This document shows positions 1 through 6,494 of a DNA stretch of 10,308 bases, in pieces. The stretch is taken from assembly GCA_934489945.1 (NCBI GenBank), contig CAKSSY010000066.1:1-10308 (forward strand), written 5' to 3'. Source of the stretch: an uncultured Eubacteriales bacterium (lineage in GTDB: Bacteria > Bacillota > Clostridia > Oscillospirales > CAG-272). Position 1 is the stretch's first letter. Each line of letters opens with the position of its first letter. Below the pieces are notes generated by a model. That model saw only the letters and a list, made by a program, of their open reading frames with translations. It did no database searches and was not told the DNA's origin. The position numbers were made by a program, and so were the translations under genes.

Positions 1-158
1 CATTCTGCCTTCTTTGGAGCAAATGCCGACAAAACACAATTTCAAAAAACATTGAAAATCCCGAGGGTTCAACTCCGCTTCCGCCCTCTTCCGAAAGAGA
101 AATGAGCAAAATCCCTTCGCTGTCTCTTTCTATTCTGATTCCGAAAGGTAACCTCCCT

Positions 159-1067
159 ATGTATGATATGATCGTAGTCGGCGCGGGACCTGCAGGCCTC
201 ACGGCGGCATTATATGCCAGACGCGCAGAAAAAAGCGTCCTTGTACTTGAAAAATCCACTTTCGGCGGACAGATCACCTACTCCCCGAAAATCGAAAACT
301 ATCCCGGTGTTCTCAGTATCAGCGGAAATGAGCTTGCCGACAAACTGGTAGAACAGGCACTCACCCAGGGTGTTGAAATTGATATGGACACCGTCACCGC
401 CGTCACATCGACAGACGGTTATTTCACCGTGACCGGCGAGAACGGCAAGTATGATGCCAAGTGCGTAATTCTCGCACTCGGTGCCCGCCATCGCACACTC
501 GGACTTGAAAGGGAATCCGAATTTGTCGGTAATGGCATTTCTTTCTGTGCGGTTTGCGACGGAGCTTTCTATAAGGATCAGACTGTCGCTGTAATCGGCG
601 GCGGAAACTCTGCCCTTCAGGAAGCAATTCTGCTGTCGGAGGGATGTAAAAAGGTCTATGTCGTGCAGAACCTTGCCGAAATCACCGGCGAGGCAAGACT
701 GACAGCAGTTCTGAAAGAAAAGAAAAATGTCGAATTTATAATGGAAACGGTCGTCACAAAGCTGGTCGGAAAAGAAACGCTGTCTGCCGTTTCCCTGCGG
801 AATGCCAAGGGAGAGGAACGGAACCTACCGCTTGACGGAATGTTTATCGCCATTGGTCTTGAGCCGTGTAATAAACCATTTCAAAACCTCTCCGCGCTTG
901 ATCTGAATGGTTATTTTGATGCCGATGAAACCTGTCGGACTCGGACACCGGGCGTTTTTGTCGCCGGAGACTGCCGAAGCAAAACCATTCGTCAGATTGC
1001 CACAGCCATCGCTGATGGTGCCTCGGCAGCCATCGCCGCGTGCCGATTCTTGGAAGAGGATCGGTAA
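159..1067 (+). CDS. trxB: Thioredoxin reductase-like FAD flavoprotein with atypical NAD(P) site
   Basis: Cytoplasmic flavoenzyme of the low-Mr thioredoxin reductase family, which passes electrons through FAD and a CxxC disulfide to thioredoxin. The 302-residue product has the FAD Rossmann motif GAGPAG (residues 8-13), FGGQ (35-38), the redox pair CAVC followed by D (130-134), a second Rossmann motif GGGNSA (147-152) and the C-terminal GD...RQIATAIADG FAD signature (about 270-287). Length and order are normal for the family. The family motif HRRxxxR, which holds the 2'-phosphate of NADPH, is replaced at about 170-176 by QNLAEIT, so NADPH use is doubtful. I chose ATG 159 because the Rossmann fold starts within 8 residues of it and AAAGG lies 10 nt upstream; an ATG at 102 in the same frame would add 19 residues with no family counterpart. 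The gene stands 158 nt before rpmH, which has its own promoter. The family call is secure; the physiological electron donor is not. Confidence 0.9.
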   Translation: MYDMIVVGAGPAGLTAALYARRAEKSVLVLEKSTFGGQITYSPKIENYPGVLSISGNELADKLVEQALTQGVEIDMDTVTAVTSTDGYFTVTGENGKYDAKCVILALGARHRTLGLERESEFVGNGISFCAVCDGAFYKDQTVAVIGGGNSALQEAILLSEGCKKVYVVQNLAEITGEARLTAVLKEKKNVEFIMETVVTKLVGKETLSAVSLRNAKGEERNLPLDGMFIAIGLEPCNKPFQNLSALDLNGYFDADETCRTRTPGVFVAGDCRSKTIRQIATAIADGASAAIAACRFLEEDR

Positions 1068-1119
1068 CCCCCGTTTGCGAAAATATTTTTTGAAAAACGT
1101 AAAATATTCGGAAAAACCC

Positions 1120-1149
1120 TTGACAAATGGGAACTTTTCCGTGTATAAT
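1120..1149 (+). promoter_or_regulatory. Sigma-A-type promoter of the rpmH cluster
   Basis: Perfect -35 TTGACA (1120-1125) and perfect -10 TATAAT (1144-1149) are separated by 18 nt. Transcription should start near 1156, giving a leader of about 70 nt before rpmH. The leader contains an inverted repeat AAGCGT (1167-1172) / ACGCTT (1192-1197) enclosing a small GCT-GCAA-AGC hairpin, which may be a 5' UTR structure. This is the strongest + strand promoter I see and fits a highly expressed ribosomal protein operon. Confidence 0.9.
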
Positions 1150-1225
1150 AGATTGTCATTGTGTAAAAGCGTAAAAAGGCTGCAAAGCAACACGCTTCCG
1201 ATACATTTTAAAGGAGGTGCAGAAA

Positions 1226-1360
1226 ATGCTCAGAACTTATCAACCCAAAAAGCTTCAGAGAAAAAAGGAGCATGGCTTCAGAAAAAGAATGAAGACTGCA
1301 GACGGCAGAAACGTTCTTAAAAGAAGACGCGCGAAAGGCAGAAAGAGACTGACCTATTGA
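1226..1360 (+). CDS. rpmH: 50S ribosomal protein L34
   Basis: Encodes a 44-residue, very basic protein of the large ribosomal subunit. It starts MLRTYQPKKLQRKKEHGF, has the family core GFRKRM followed by a TADGRNVL segment (about 24-31), and ends with an Arg/Lys-rich tail RAKGRKRLTY. The length is exactly typical of bacterial L34. The start is fixed by a near-perfect Shine-Dalgarno sequence AAGGAGGTG (1211-1219), 6 nt before ATG. It lies directly downstream of a consensus promoter and 132 nt before rnpA, the almost universal bacterial order. It is easily missed because it is short and because a longer unrelated frame (907-1320, + strand) overlaps it. Confidence 0.98.
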   Translation: MLRTYQPKKLQRKKEHGFRKRMKTADGRNVLKRRRAKGRKRLTY

Positions 1361-1381
1361 GCGATACCGCGCTCAATCTAT

Positions 1382-1448
1382 AAAACCGCCGATGTTCCGG
1401 AAATCACGCAGAGGATTCCTCTCGGATTCGGTTCACAGCGGTTTTTTT
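1382..1448 (+). terminator. Probable intrinsic terminator or attenuator between rpmH and rnpA
   Basis: AAAACCGC (1382-1389) pairs with GCGGTTTT (1438-1445), and a run of seven T (1442-1448) begins within the 3' arm. Inside, CCG...AATC (about 1397-1405) can pair with GATTCGG (1425-1431), and GAGG-ATT-CCTC (1411-1421) forms an apical hairpin, giving one long interrupted stem. Since rnpA has no obvious promoter of its own, partial read-through would let much more L34 than RnpA be made. Whether it terminates and how efficiently is inference. Confidence 0.6.
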
Positions 1449-1492
1449 CTACAAATTCGGAAAATTGAGAATCACGGAACGGTTGTTTTACC

Positions 1493-1885
1493 ATGAAAAA
1501 TGCAGCAATCAAGGAACACCATCTGTACAATAAGACGTTTGCACGCGGTACGCGTTTCTCTGGGCGTTGTGTGTCGGTGTTTGTCTTAAAGGACTATGCC
1601 GCCAAAAAGCGAATGCTTGCTCACCCCATGAAGATTTATACCAATCGCGTAGGACTCTCGGCTACCAAAAAAATCGGAGGAGCCGTCGAACGAAACCGAG
1701 CCAAGCGAATCATTCGTGCAGGACTTTCCGACTTGCAAAAAACGGTGCGCCTGAAGACCGGCTATCTAATCGTCATCAGTGCCCATCCCGGCATTGCCGG
1801 AAAAAAGAGCGATGATATCCGACGGGAATTGCACTATGGTTTTGGGAAACTCGGGATGATCCTGCCTACGGAATCGGAAAAATGA
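1493..1885 (+). CDS. rnpA: Ribonuclease P protein component
   Basis: Protein cofactor of RNase P; it binds the catalytic RNA and helps it remove the 5' leader of pre-tRNAs. The 130-residue basic protein carries the family signature at residues 52-75: RVGLSATKKIGGAVERNR followed by AKRIIR, with the conserved RNxxKR basic helix. It has an N-terminal LYNKTFARGTRFSG segment comparable to the usual region before the FSVR strand. ATG 1493 is a reasonable start, although its Shine-Dalgarno is weak (CGGAACGG some 9-16 nt upstream). The stop codon overlaps the yidD start as ATGA (1882-1885), so translation is probably coupled. Position after rpmH and before yidD/yidC is the standard arrangement. Confidence 0.97.
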   Translation: MKNAAIKEHHLYNKTFARGTRFSGRCVSVFVLKDYAAKKRMLAHPMKIYTNRVGLSATKKIGGAVERNRAKRIIRAGLSDLQKTVRLKTGYLIVISAHPGIAGKKSDDIRRELHYGFGKLGMILPTESEK

Positions 1886-2136
1886 AACACCTTTGTATAC
1901 TCCTTATCCGCTTTTACCAACGGGTGCTTTCCCCTTTGAAACGTACCCCAACCTGTCGGTTTACACCGACGTGCTCCCAGTATGCCATCGAGGCGTTTGA
2001 AAAACGTGGTTTTTTCGTCGGATTCGGACTGACGGTTTGGCGTATTCTCCGTTGCAATCCCTTTTGCCGCGGCGGTTATGACCCTGTTCCCGAAAAAAAG
2101 CCGAAAAAACCGAAGAATCAGCCTCCCGAGGCATGA
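1882..2136 (+). CDS. yidD: Membrane protein insertion efficiency factor YidD
   Basis: Small basic membrane-associated protein, thought to assist YidC/Sec-dependent insertion of inner-membrane proteins. The 84 residues show the whole family pattern: an amphipathic N-terminus with FYQRVLSPL (11-19), CRFTPTCSQYA (25-35), an AFEKRG helix, RCNPFCRGGYDPVP (57-70) and a Lys/Pro-rich tail. Cysteines at 25, 31, 58 and 62 are typical. The ATG overlaps the rnpA stop by 4 nt, suggesting translational coupling. yidC follows after an 86-nt gap rich in small inverted repeats. Confidence 0.97.
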   Translation: MKHLCILLIRFYQRVLSPLKRTPTCRFTPTCSQYAIEAFEKRGFFVGFGLTVWRILRCNPFCRGGYDPVPEKKPKKPKNQPPEA

Positions 2137-2192
2137 TGCCGTAACACCGTGCGGCTTTTCGACGGTGTACCCCCATATTCTGAACGAATGGA

Positions 2193-2211
2193 ATCCACAC
2201 GAAGTGTGGAT
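2193..2211 (+). promoter_or_regulatory. Hairpin abutting the yidC ribosome binding site
   Basis: ATCCACAC (2193-2200) and GTGTGGAT (2204-2211) form a perfect 8-bp stem with a GAA triloop. It ends 2 nt before the yidC Shine-Dalgarno AAGGA (2214-2218). Another inverted repeat, ACACCGT (2144-2150) / ACGGTGT (2162-2168), lies upstream in the same gap. No T tract follows the stem, so it is not a terminator. A role in tuning yidC translation or protecting processed mRNA ends is possible but not shown. Confidence 0.5.
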
Positions 2212-2222
2212 AGAAGGAACAA

Positions 2223-3851
2223 ATGAAGAAAATTGAAATGATGAAAAAAGGCACAGTCCGGCTTGCCATTGCACTGCTTCTTCTGGCGGTTCTCGGATCG
2301 GTCCTGACCGGTTGCAGCGGCGGAAAGACCGCCACAACAGTCGTCGATCTTACGTCAATTGAATACAACGCCGACACAAACAGCCTTACAAGAGAAAATC
2401 TTAAAACCGTGGCAGATTTCCTCGGCAGTAACAAAACCGCATATATCCAGTTCGTCGCGGCTTACCGCGGTTACAACATGACCGAGGAAAATTTTGACTT
2501 AGAGGCAGAACGTCCCGCGCTGGATCCTTCGCCGGAAGCGGCAATTGCCGTGCTGAAAGCAAACGACAAGGACAGTAAGGCGTTGGCAAGCGTCAACTAC
2601 AGCACGCTCAACACCGCAGATATGCTCAGCATTATCGATGCACTCAAGGTAAATATTCCACGTGACGGAAACAGAGGAGTCCTTGGGACCATCGAATATT
2701 GGATCGGAATTGCGCTCAGTGCAATTACCAATACCGTCGGATTCGGAAACTATCTCGTGGGTATCTGCATCTTCGCGATCATCATTGAGCTCCTGCTTTT
2801 GCCTCTCGGAATCAAACAGCAGAAGAACTCCATCCGTCAGGCAAAACTCCGCCCCAAGGAAATGGCAATCCGCCGTAAATTTGCAGGACGGAACGATCAG
2901 GCAACTCAGCAGAAAATGCAACAGGAAATTCAGGAGCTGTATACCCGGGAAAATTATAATCCGATGAGCGGATGCCTTCCCCTTCTCATACAACTTCCCA
3001 TTATTCTGATTCTGTATAATATCGTTGTGGATCCCGTCCGCTATACGCTTGGCTTCTCGGGCGAGTTCTCAGCAGCTCTGACAGCATTCTATACAACAGC
3101 AAAAGCGGCAGGAGGACTGGGTGGTCAATTGGCTGCTTCCACACGCGGAACCATCGAAATCCTTTCCGCCATCAAGGATGCCGACTTCAGTAAACTCGGA
3201 GAATTTCTGTTCTTCCAAAACGGTGCTGAATGTTACAGTTGGTTGGAAGGAATTCAGGATAAGATTCCGTCCTTCTCAATCGGCTCCCTTAACTTCGGGC
3301 AAACCCCGAGCATCGGTACGTTCAACTGGCTGTGGATTATCCCGATTGTCACTTTCGGCGTGTACTTTGCCAGTACCAAGTTGACACGCAAATTCACCTA
3401 TCAACCGTCTATGGCGGCGGATGATAAACAGATGGGATGTTCCAATAACATTATGGACATCACCATGCCCTTGATGAGCGTGTATTTCTCTTTCATTATC
3501 CCGGCAACCATCAGCGTTTACTGGATTTTCAAGAGCATTCTTTCCACATTAAAGCAGTTTATCCTCAGTCGTGTAATGCCTTTGCCCCAGTTTACGGAAG
3601 AAGACATCAAAGCGGCAGAGAAAGAACTTAAGGGAAAGAAAAACAGTTCCCCGTCAAGAACCTACTCCGGCAGAAGCGATGGCACAAAACCCCGCTCTCT
3701 CCATCATATAGACGATGATGACGACCTCCCCGCTGCTCCGAGTAAACCCACCACACCTTCCGAGCCGAAAGAAAGTAAGGAAAGTGCGGAAACCCCGATT
3801 GAGCAGTCACCACTCAAAGATGATTCCGACAAACCCACAAAAAACGATTGA
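2223..3851 (+). CDS. yidC: Membrane protein insertase YidC/Oxa1/SpoIIIJ family, lipoprotein type
   Basis: Insertase that moves membrane proteins into the bilayer alone or with SecYEG. The 542-residue product has a lipoprotein signal peptide (hydrophobic 13-28, lipobox LTGC 28-31, Cys31 lipidated), an extracytoplasmic segment of about 125 residues, then the conserved core: membrane helix about 177-195 leading into PLGIKQQKNS and a cytoplasmic coiled-coil region (about 200-245), a helix with GCLPLLIQLPIIL (250-262), a long loop of about 95 residues, and helices near 367-383 and 412-440. The residue matching the basic groove residue (E. coli Arg366, upstream of PLTKAQ) is Glu189. The tail from about 455 is first basic, then acidic and low-complexity (HHIDDDDD at 494-501). 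AAGGA (2214-2218) precedes ATG 2223. jag follows after 19 nt, as in spoIIIJ-jag of Bacillus. Confidence 0.95.
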   Translation: MKKIEMMKKGTVRLAIALLLLAVLGSVLTGCSGGKTATTVVDLTSIEYNADTNSLTRENLKTVADFLGSNKTAYIQFVAAYRGYNMTEENFDLEAERPALDPSPEAAIAVLKANDKDSKALASVNYSTLNTADMLSIIDALKVNIPRDGNRGVLGTIEYWIGIALSAITNTVGFGNYLVGICIFAIIIELLLLPLGIKQQKNSIRQAKLRPKEMAIRRKFAGRNDQATQQKMQQEIQELYTRENYNPMSGCLPLLIQLPIILILYNIVVDPVRYTLGFSGEFSAALTAFYTTAKAAGGLGGQLAASTRGTIEILSAIKDADFSKLGEFLFFQNGAECYSWLEGIQDKIPSFSIGSLNFGQTPSIGTFNWLWIIPIVTFGVYFASTKLTRKFTYQPSMAADDKQMGCSNNIMDITMPLMSVYFSFIIPATISVYWIFKSILSTLKQFILSRVMPLPQFTEEDIKAAEKELKGKKNSSPSRTYSGRSDGTKPRSLHHIDDDDDLPAAPSKPTTPSEPKESKESAETPIEQSPLKDDSDKPTKND

Positions 3852-3870
3852 AGATAAACGGAGAAGGATC

Positions 3871-4512
3871 ATGAAAAAAGAAGTAACTATCACAGCCAAA
3901 ACAGTCGAACTTGCCGTTGCGGAAGCAGTCGTAAAACTCGGTGCGCCGAACGAAGCGGCAATTGAATATACCGTTGTAGAAAAAGAAAAGAAGGGCTTTC
4001 TGGGTCTCGGTTCGACCCCTGCCGTAATTCATGCCACATATGGCAAAGACGGGGTGGAAATTGCCACGGAATTTCTCAGAAAGTTGCTTGACGATATGCA
4101 GATTGAAGCAGAACTCAGAGTTACAGACAAGGCAGACGGCGATAAGCTGATTAACATTGAAGGAAAGAATGTCGGTGTTCTGATCGGACACCACGGTGAA
4201 ACATTGGATTCGTTGCAGTACCTCGCTAACCTCGCCGCAAACCGTAAGGAAGATGGTCAAAAGCGCGAATTTACCAAAATCACCATTGACATTGAGAATT
4301 ATCGCGCAAAGCGCGAGGAAACTCTCCGTTCGCTTGCCAGAAGAATGGCGGATAAAGTCATCAAATATAAAAAGAGCGTCATGCTGGAGCCAATGAATCC
4401 TTATGAAAGACGGATCATTCACTCGGAGGTTCAGAACATCAAAGGCGTTTCCACAAACTCGATCGGCTCGGAAAACAATCGTAAAGTTGTAATTTATTTG
4501 GAAGATAACTGA
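3871..4512 (+). CDS. jag: KhpB/Jag RNA-binding protein (SpoIIIJ-associated)
   Basis: Cytoplasmic RNA-binding protein, also called KhpB or EloR. In other Firmicutes it pairs with KhpA and influences cell elongation and division. The 213 residues show all three family domains: Jag-N (1-50, with KGFLGLG at 41-47), a KH domain with the GxxG loop GHHG (106-109) inside VGVLIGHHGETLDSLQ, and a C-terminal R3H domain (about 145-210) with RRIIH (180-184) after NPYE. ATG 3871 is chosen because GAGAAGGA (3861-3868) precedes it and MKKEVTITAKT is the usual Jag N-terminus; the frame is open further upstream (from 3715), but that part overlaps yidC. It sits 19 nt after yidC, probably in the same transcript, and is the last gene of the cluster. 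mnmE, which often follows, is absent. Confidence 0.96.
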   Translation: MKKEVTITAKTVELAVAEAVVKLGAPNEAAIEYTVVEKEKKGFLGLGSTPAVIHATYGKDGVEIATEFLRKLLDDMQIEAELRVTDKADGDKLINIEGKNVGVLIGHHGETLDSLQYLANLAANRKEDGQKREFTKITIDIENYRAKREETLRSLARRMADKVIKYKKSVMLEPMNPYERRIIHSEVQNIKGVSTNSIGSENNRKVVIYLEDN

Positions 4513-4554
4513 AAATTGCATCATCCCAAACCAAAATTTGATTGCATCTCATAA

Positions 4555-4601
4555 AAAGTGGGTGTTAAAAAACTCAAAACGAGTTTTTTAACACCCACTT
4601 T
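4555..4601. terminator. Strong bidirectional hairpin after jag
   Basis: A perfect 21-bp stem (4555-4575 with 4581-4601) encloses the loop AAAAC. The stem contains A6/T6 tracts, and on the - strand it is followed by more T residues (complement of 4553-4557), as expected for terminating the convergent binding-protein gene. On the + strand the 3' arm ends in TTT and comes 42 nt after the jag stop. It probably stops transcription from both sides. Confidence 0.85.
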
Positions 4602-4609
4602 ATAAACCG

Positions 4610-4645
4610 ACACCGCCCGATTCTTGAAAAAGAATCGGGCGGTGT
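4610..4645. terminator. Second GC-rich hairpin between convergent genes
   Basis: A perfect 16-bp stem (4610-4625 with 4630-4645), ACACCGCCCGATTCTT in its left arm, closes on a GAAA loop. It begins 31 nt after the stop of the - strand binding-protein gene and 8 bp from the previous hairpin. No clean T tract follows on either strand, so it may act with the first hairpin or stabilise mRNA 3' ends rather than terminate alone. Confidence 0.65.
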
Positions 4646-4675
4646 TCTACTGTTTACGTTTTCCTTTGTTCTTGT

Positions 4676-6220
4676 TCAGTTTCCGGCGGCAACATCCAAA
4701 AGTGCGTCAACCAATTCCTGAGTTGCTGCCTGATATCGTTCTCTGTTGCCGTCAATTTCGCTCTGAATGTCTTTGTTGCTTCCGCAGAACCGGAACAGAT
4801 TTGTCATACTACCGCCCAAAATGTTGAAAGCGTAAGCATATCCAAAGCACAGTACCGAAGAATCCAAAATGTAATCAAACATCTCTGCATCGGCTTCATC
4901 CTTGGAATACTGACCTTGAAGGACCTTGGAATAATAGGTCGGCGTTACCTGTTTGTAAGATTCCGCCGCAAGAAGCTCCAGAACAGCACTGCACATAGCG
5001 GCACGGCTCTCCGAAAGATTGGAACAAAGAGCAATTGCCGACGCTGTAGTAGCCGGAGTGGTACGATAAGATTCCTGCGCCTCATCAAACTTCGGAAGCG
5101 GAAGAACACCGTATTGAATGGTAGAGGCTCTCAGTTCCTCACCGGTCTGAATCACCTCATGAGCGAAAAGTTGGTTGCCGTTGGCAAGACCTGTAGCGTA
5201 ATCCTTGGTGTATTTAACATCCAAAAAAGATCCGGGCGTTCCGCTCACCAACTTGGAAACCTTCTCCCATGCGGGAACAGTTTGCGAATTGTACATTGTC
5301 AACTCCACCGATCCATCCAGACCGACGGAAACAGGATTCAACCCCATTGCATAAACCCACGAATCGGCGCGAGCATCGTTAACTGATGTCTTGGAGACGA
5401 GTCCCACTACATCGCCATCGTCGATTTTTCCGGAAGAATTTTTGTCATCCCAAACCGCACCTACATACTCAATCATCTTGTCAATCGTCCACGAACCGTT
5501 GCGAACACTGTCATACAGAGCTGTCACAGTTTCAGTGGGAAATTTCTCATTAAATAAATCCTTGTTGAAGAAAATGGAGTACAAAAGCTGTGTCTCGGTT
5601 ACGGCAAGATCGCCGCCCATAAAGAACAACGCATTATCAATCATCAAATCCTGCATCATGGACTGATTCCACCATGGCTTTTCAAAATTCAGATATCCGT
5701 CGTTGTTTTCTGTCAGATTCATTAAGTTGTAGAAGATGTTGTCTTTGGCAAGACCGGAACTTGCACGAATGTAAAACGCCGTGGCATCATAGTCTCTGCT
5801 GTTTGTCAGAACCGCAGAACTGAGCGTTTCATTCCACGCCGTTCGTGCTTGCCAGGTTCCCGACTGACCAATCGTTTTAATCTTTACTCCGAGACGGGAT
5901 TCCACATCAATATTCCGATAATGAATCGCATCAAAAAGCGTGTCGTTTTTCAATTCTTCACACGCAATTTCAAACTCATATTTCGGAGAGTCATTGCGAA
6001 CAAAAAAGGTTATAGTGTTATTCGGATCCGACGCATAGGAAAGCGTTTTGGGAACGTTGTCTTCAATTGCCGAACGATCGTCAGTGTCCGACGGCTTTGT
6101 CGATTCATCCGAAGTCTGAGGTTTTTTCGTTTCATCCGAAGTGTTGCCACAGGCAATCAAACCGGATATTAAAAGCAATAATGCAAGTACAAAAGATACG
6201 ATTCTGCCGGTTGTTTTCAT
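4676..6220 (-). CDS. Extracellular solute-binding lipoprotein (ABC-type, probably carbohydrate)
   Basis: Probable substrate-capture lipoprotein of an ABC importer, anchored outside the membrane. The 514-residue product starts MKTTGRIVSF, has a signal peptide with lipobox LIAC (21-24, Cys24 lipidated) and a Ser/Thr/Asp/Lys linker (about 26-55), then a periplasmic-binding-protein-like body. DKNSSGKIDDGD (259-270) fits an EF-hand-like calcium loop (D-x-N-x-S-G-x-I-x3-D); comparable DxNxDGxxDxxD segments are common in clostridial sugar-binding proteins of this group. The aromatic-rich segment KPWWNQSM (181-188) also fits a sugar binder. The start at 6220 is set by the signal peptide; a GTG at 6307 in the same frame would put 29 basic residues before it. 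No permease or ATPase gene is adjacent, so either the partners are elsewhere or this is an orphan. Substrate unknown. Confidence 0.85.
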   Translation of the reverse strand: MKTTGRIVSFVLALLLLISGLIACGNTSDETKKPQTSDESTKPSDTDDRSAIEDNVPKTLSYASDPNNTITFFVRNDSPKYEFEIACEELKNDTLFDAIHYRNIDVESRLGVKIKTIGQSGTWQARTAWNETLSSAVLTNSRDYDATAFYIRASSGLAKDNIFYNLMNLTENNDGYLNFEKPWWNQSMMQDLMIDNALFFMGGDLAVTETQLLYSIFFNKDLFNEKFPTETVTALYDSVRNGSWTIDKMIEYVGAVWDDKNSSGKIDDGDVVGLVSKTSVNDARADSWVYAMGLNPVSVGLDGSVELTMYNSQTVPAWEKVSKLVSGTPGSFLDVKYTKDYATGLANGNQLFAHEVIQTGEELRASTIQYGVLPLPKFDEAQESYRTTPATTASAIALCSNLSESRAAMCSAVLELLAAESYKQVTPTYYSKVLQGQYSKDEADAEMFDYILDSSVLCFGYAYAFNILGGSMTNLFRFCGSNKDIQSEIDGNRERYQAATQELVDALLDVAAGN

Positions 6221-6403
6221 ACAGTTTCCCACTTTCCGCCGTGCCCGCCGATTCCGCAACAAGGCATTCCGGATTCCTTTCCCCAATAAAAGTTTATCAT
6301 ATTCCACCGATAATCGGGTGTTTTACAAAAATTTGACAGAGCAACTCTTGCCAAATTTACAAGCCTGTCATATCATAAAAAGCAGGAATATGATTTCATT
6401 CCT

Positions 6404-6433
6404 ATTATAGCATCATGCGCTTTGACCTGTAAA
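6404..6433 (-). promoter_or_regulatory. Promoter of the solute-binding lipoprotein gene
   Basis: On the - strand, TTTACA (6433-6428) and a perfect TATAAT (6409-6404) are 18 nt apart. Transcription would start near 6397, giving a long leader of about 177 nt. An imperfect inverted repeat GGAAT-N8-ATTCC (6385-6402) lies across the expected start site, where a repressor could bind. No sugar-specific regulator gene is nearby to support that. Confidence 0.65.
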
Positions 6434-6464
6434 TGTTAAAATTCGGTTAATTTTTGTAAAAAAC

Positions 6465-6494
6465 AGTACAAAGAAACCAAAAATAAGGTATAAT
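6465..6494 (+). promoter_or_regulatory. Probable promoter of the HAD phosphatase gene
   Basis: A perfect -10 TATAAT (6489-6494) lies 34 nt before the start codon. The -35 region is poor: AGTACA (6465-6470) at 18 nt spacing shares only ACA with the consensus. The divergent promoter for the binding-protein gene is about 55 bp away; apart from these two promoters I see no gene in 6221-6528. Confidence 0.5.

Noticed and set aside
58..90. GGTTCAACTCC, resembling a tRNA T-arm
   Set aside because: The flanking bases do not form the 5-bp T-stem, there is no acceptor stem or CCA end, and no D-arm or anticodon arm can be folded upstream. I see no gene in 1-158; the only other structure is a 5-bp CTCTT/AAGAG hairpin at 86-99.
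102..158. N-terminal extension of the thioredoxin reductase from ATG 102
   Set aside because: The 19 extra residues precede the Rossmann strand that normally starts the family, and ATG 159 has its own AAAGG site.
1068..1225. Origin of replication or DnaA box cluster near rpmH
   Set aside because: Origins are often near dnaA-rpmH, but I found no TTATCCACA-type boxes and no dnaA gene in the window.
907..1320. 137-codon + strand frame overlapping trxB, the promoter and rpmH
   Set aside because: It has no family resemblance and overlaps two confidently identified genes in another frame.
1834..2434. Long - strand frames opposite yidD and the start of yidC
   Set aside because: They are antisense to well-conserved genes, show no recognisable motif and have no ribosome binding site of note.
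3814..4524. 236-codon - strand frame opposite jag
   Set aside because: Composition is antisense-like (Phe/Asn/Cys rich) and it lies entirely across a clear jag gene; a long antisense frame here follows from jag codon bias.
6221..6307. GTG 6307 as start of the binding protein
   Set aside because: It would add 29 basic residues before a textbook lipoprotein signal peptide, which would no longer be at the N-terminus.
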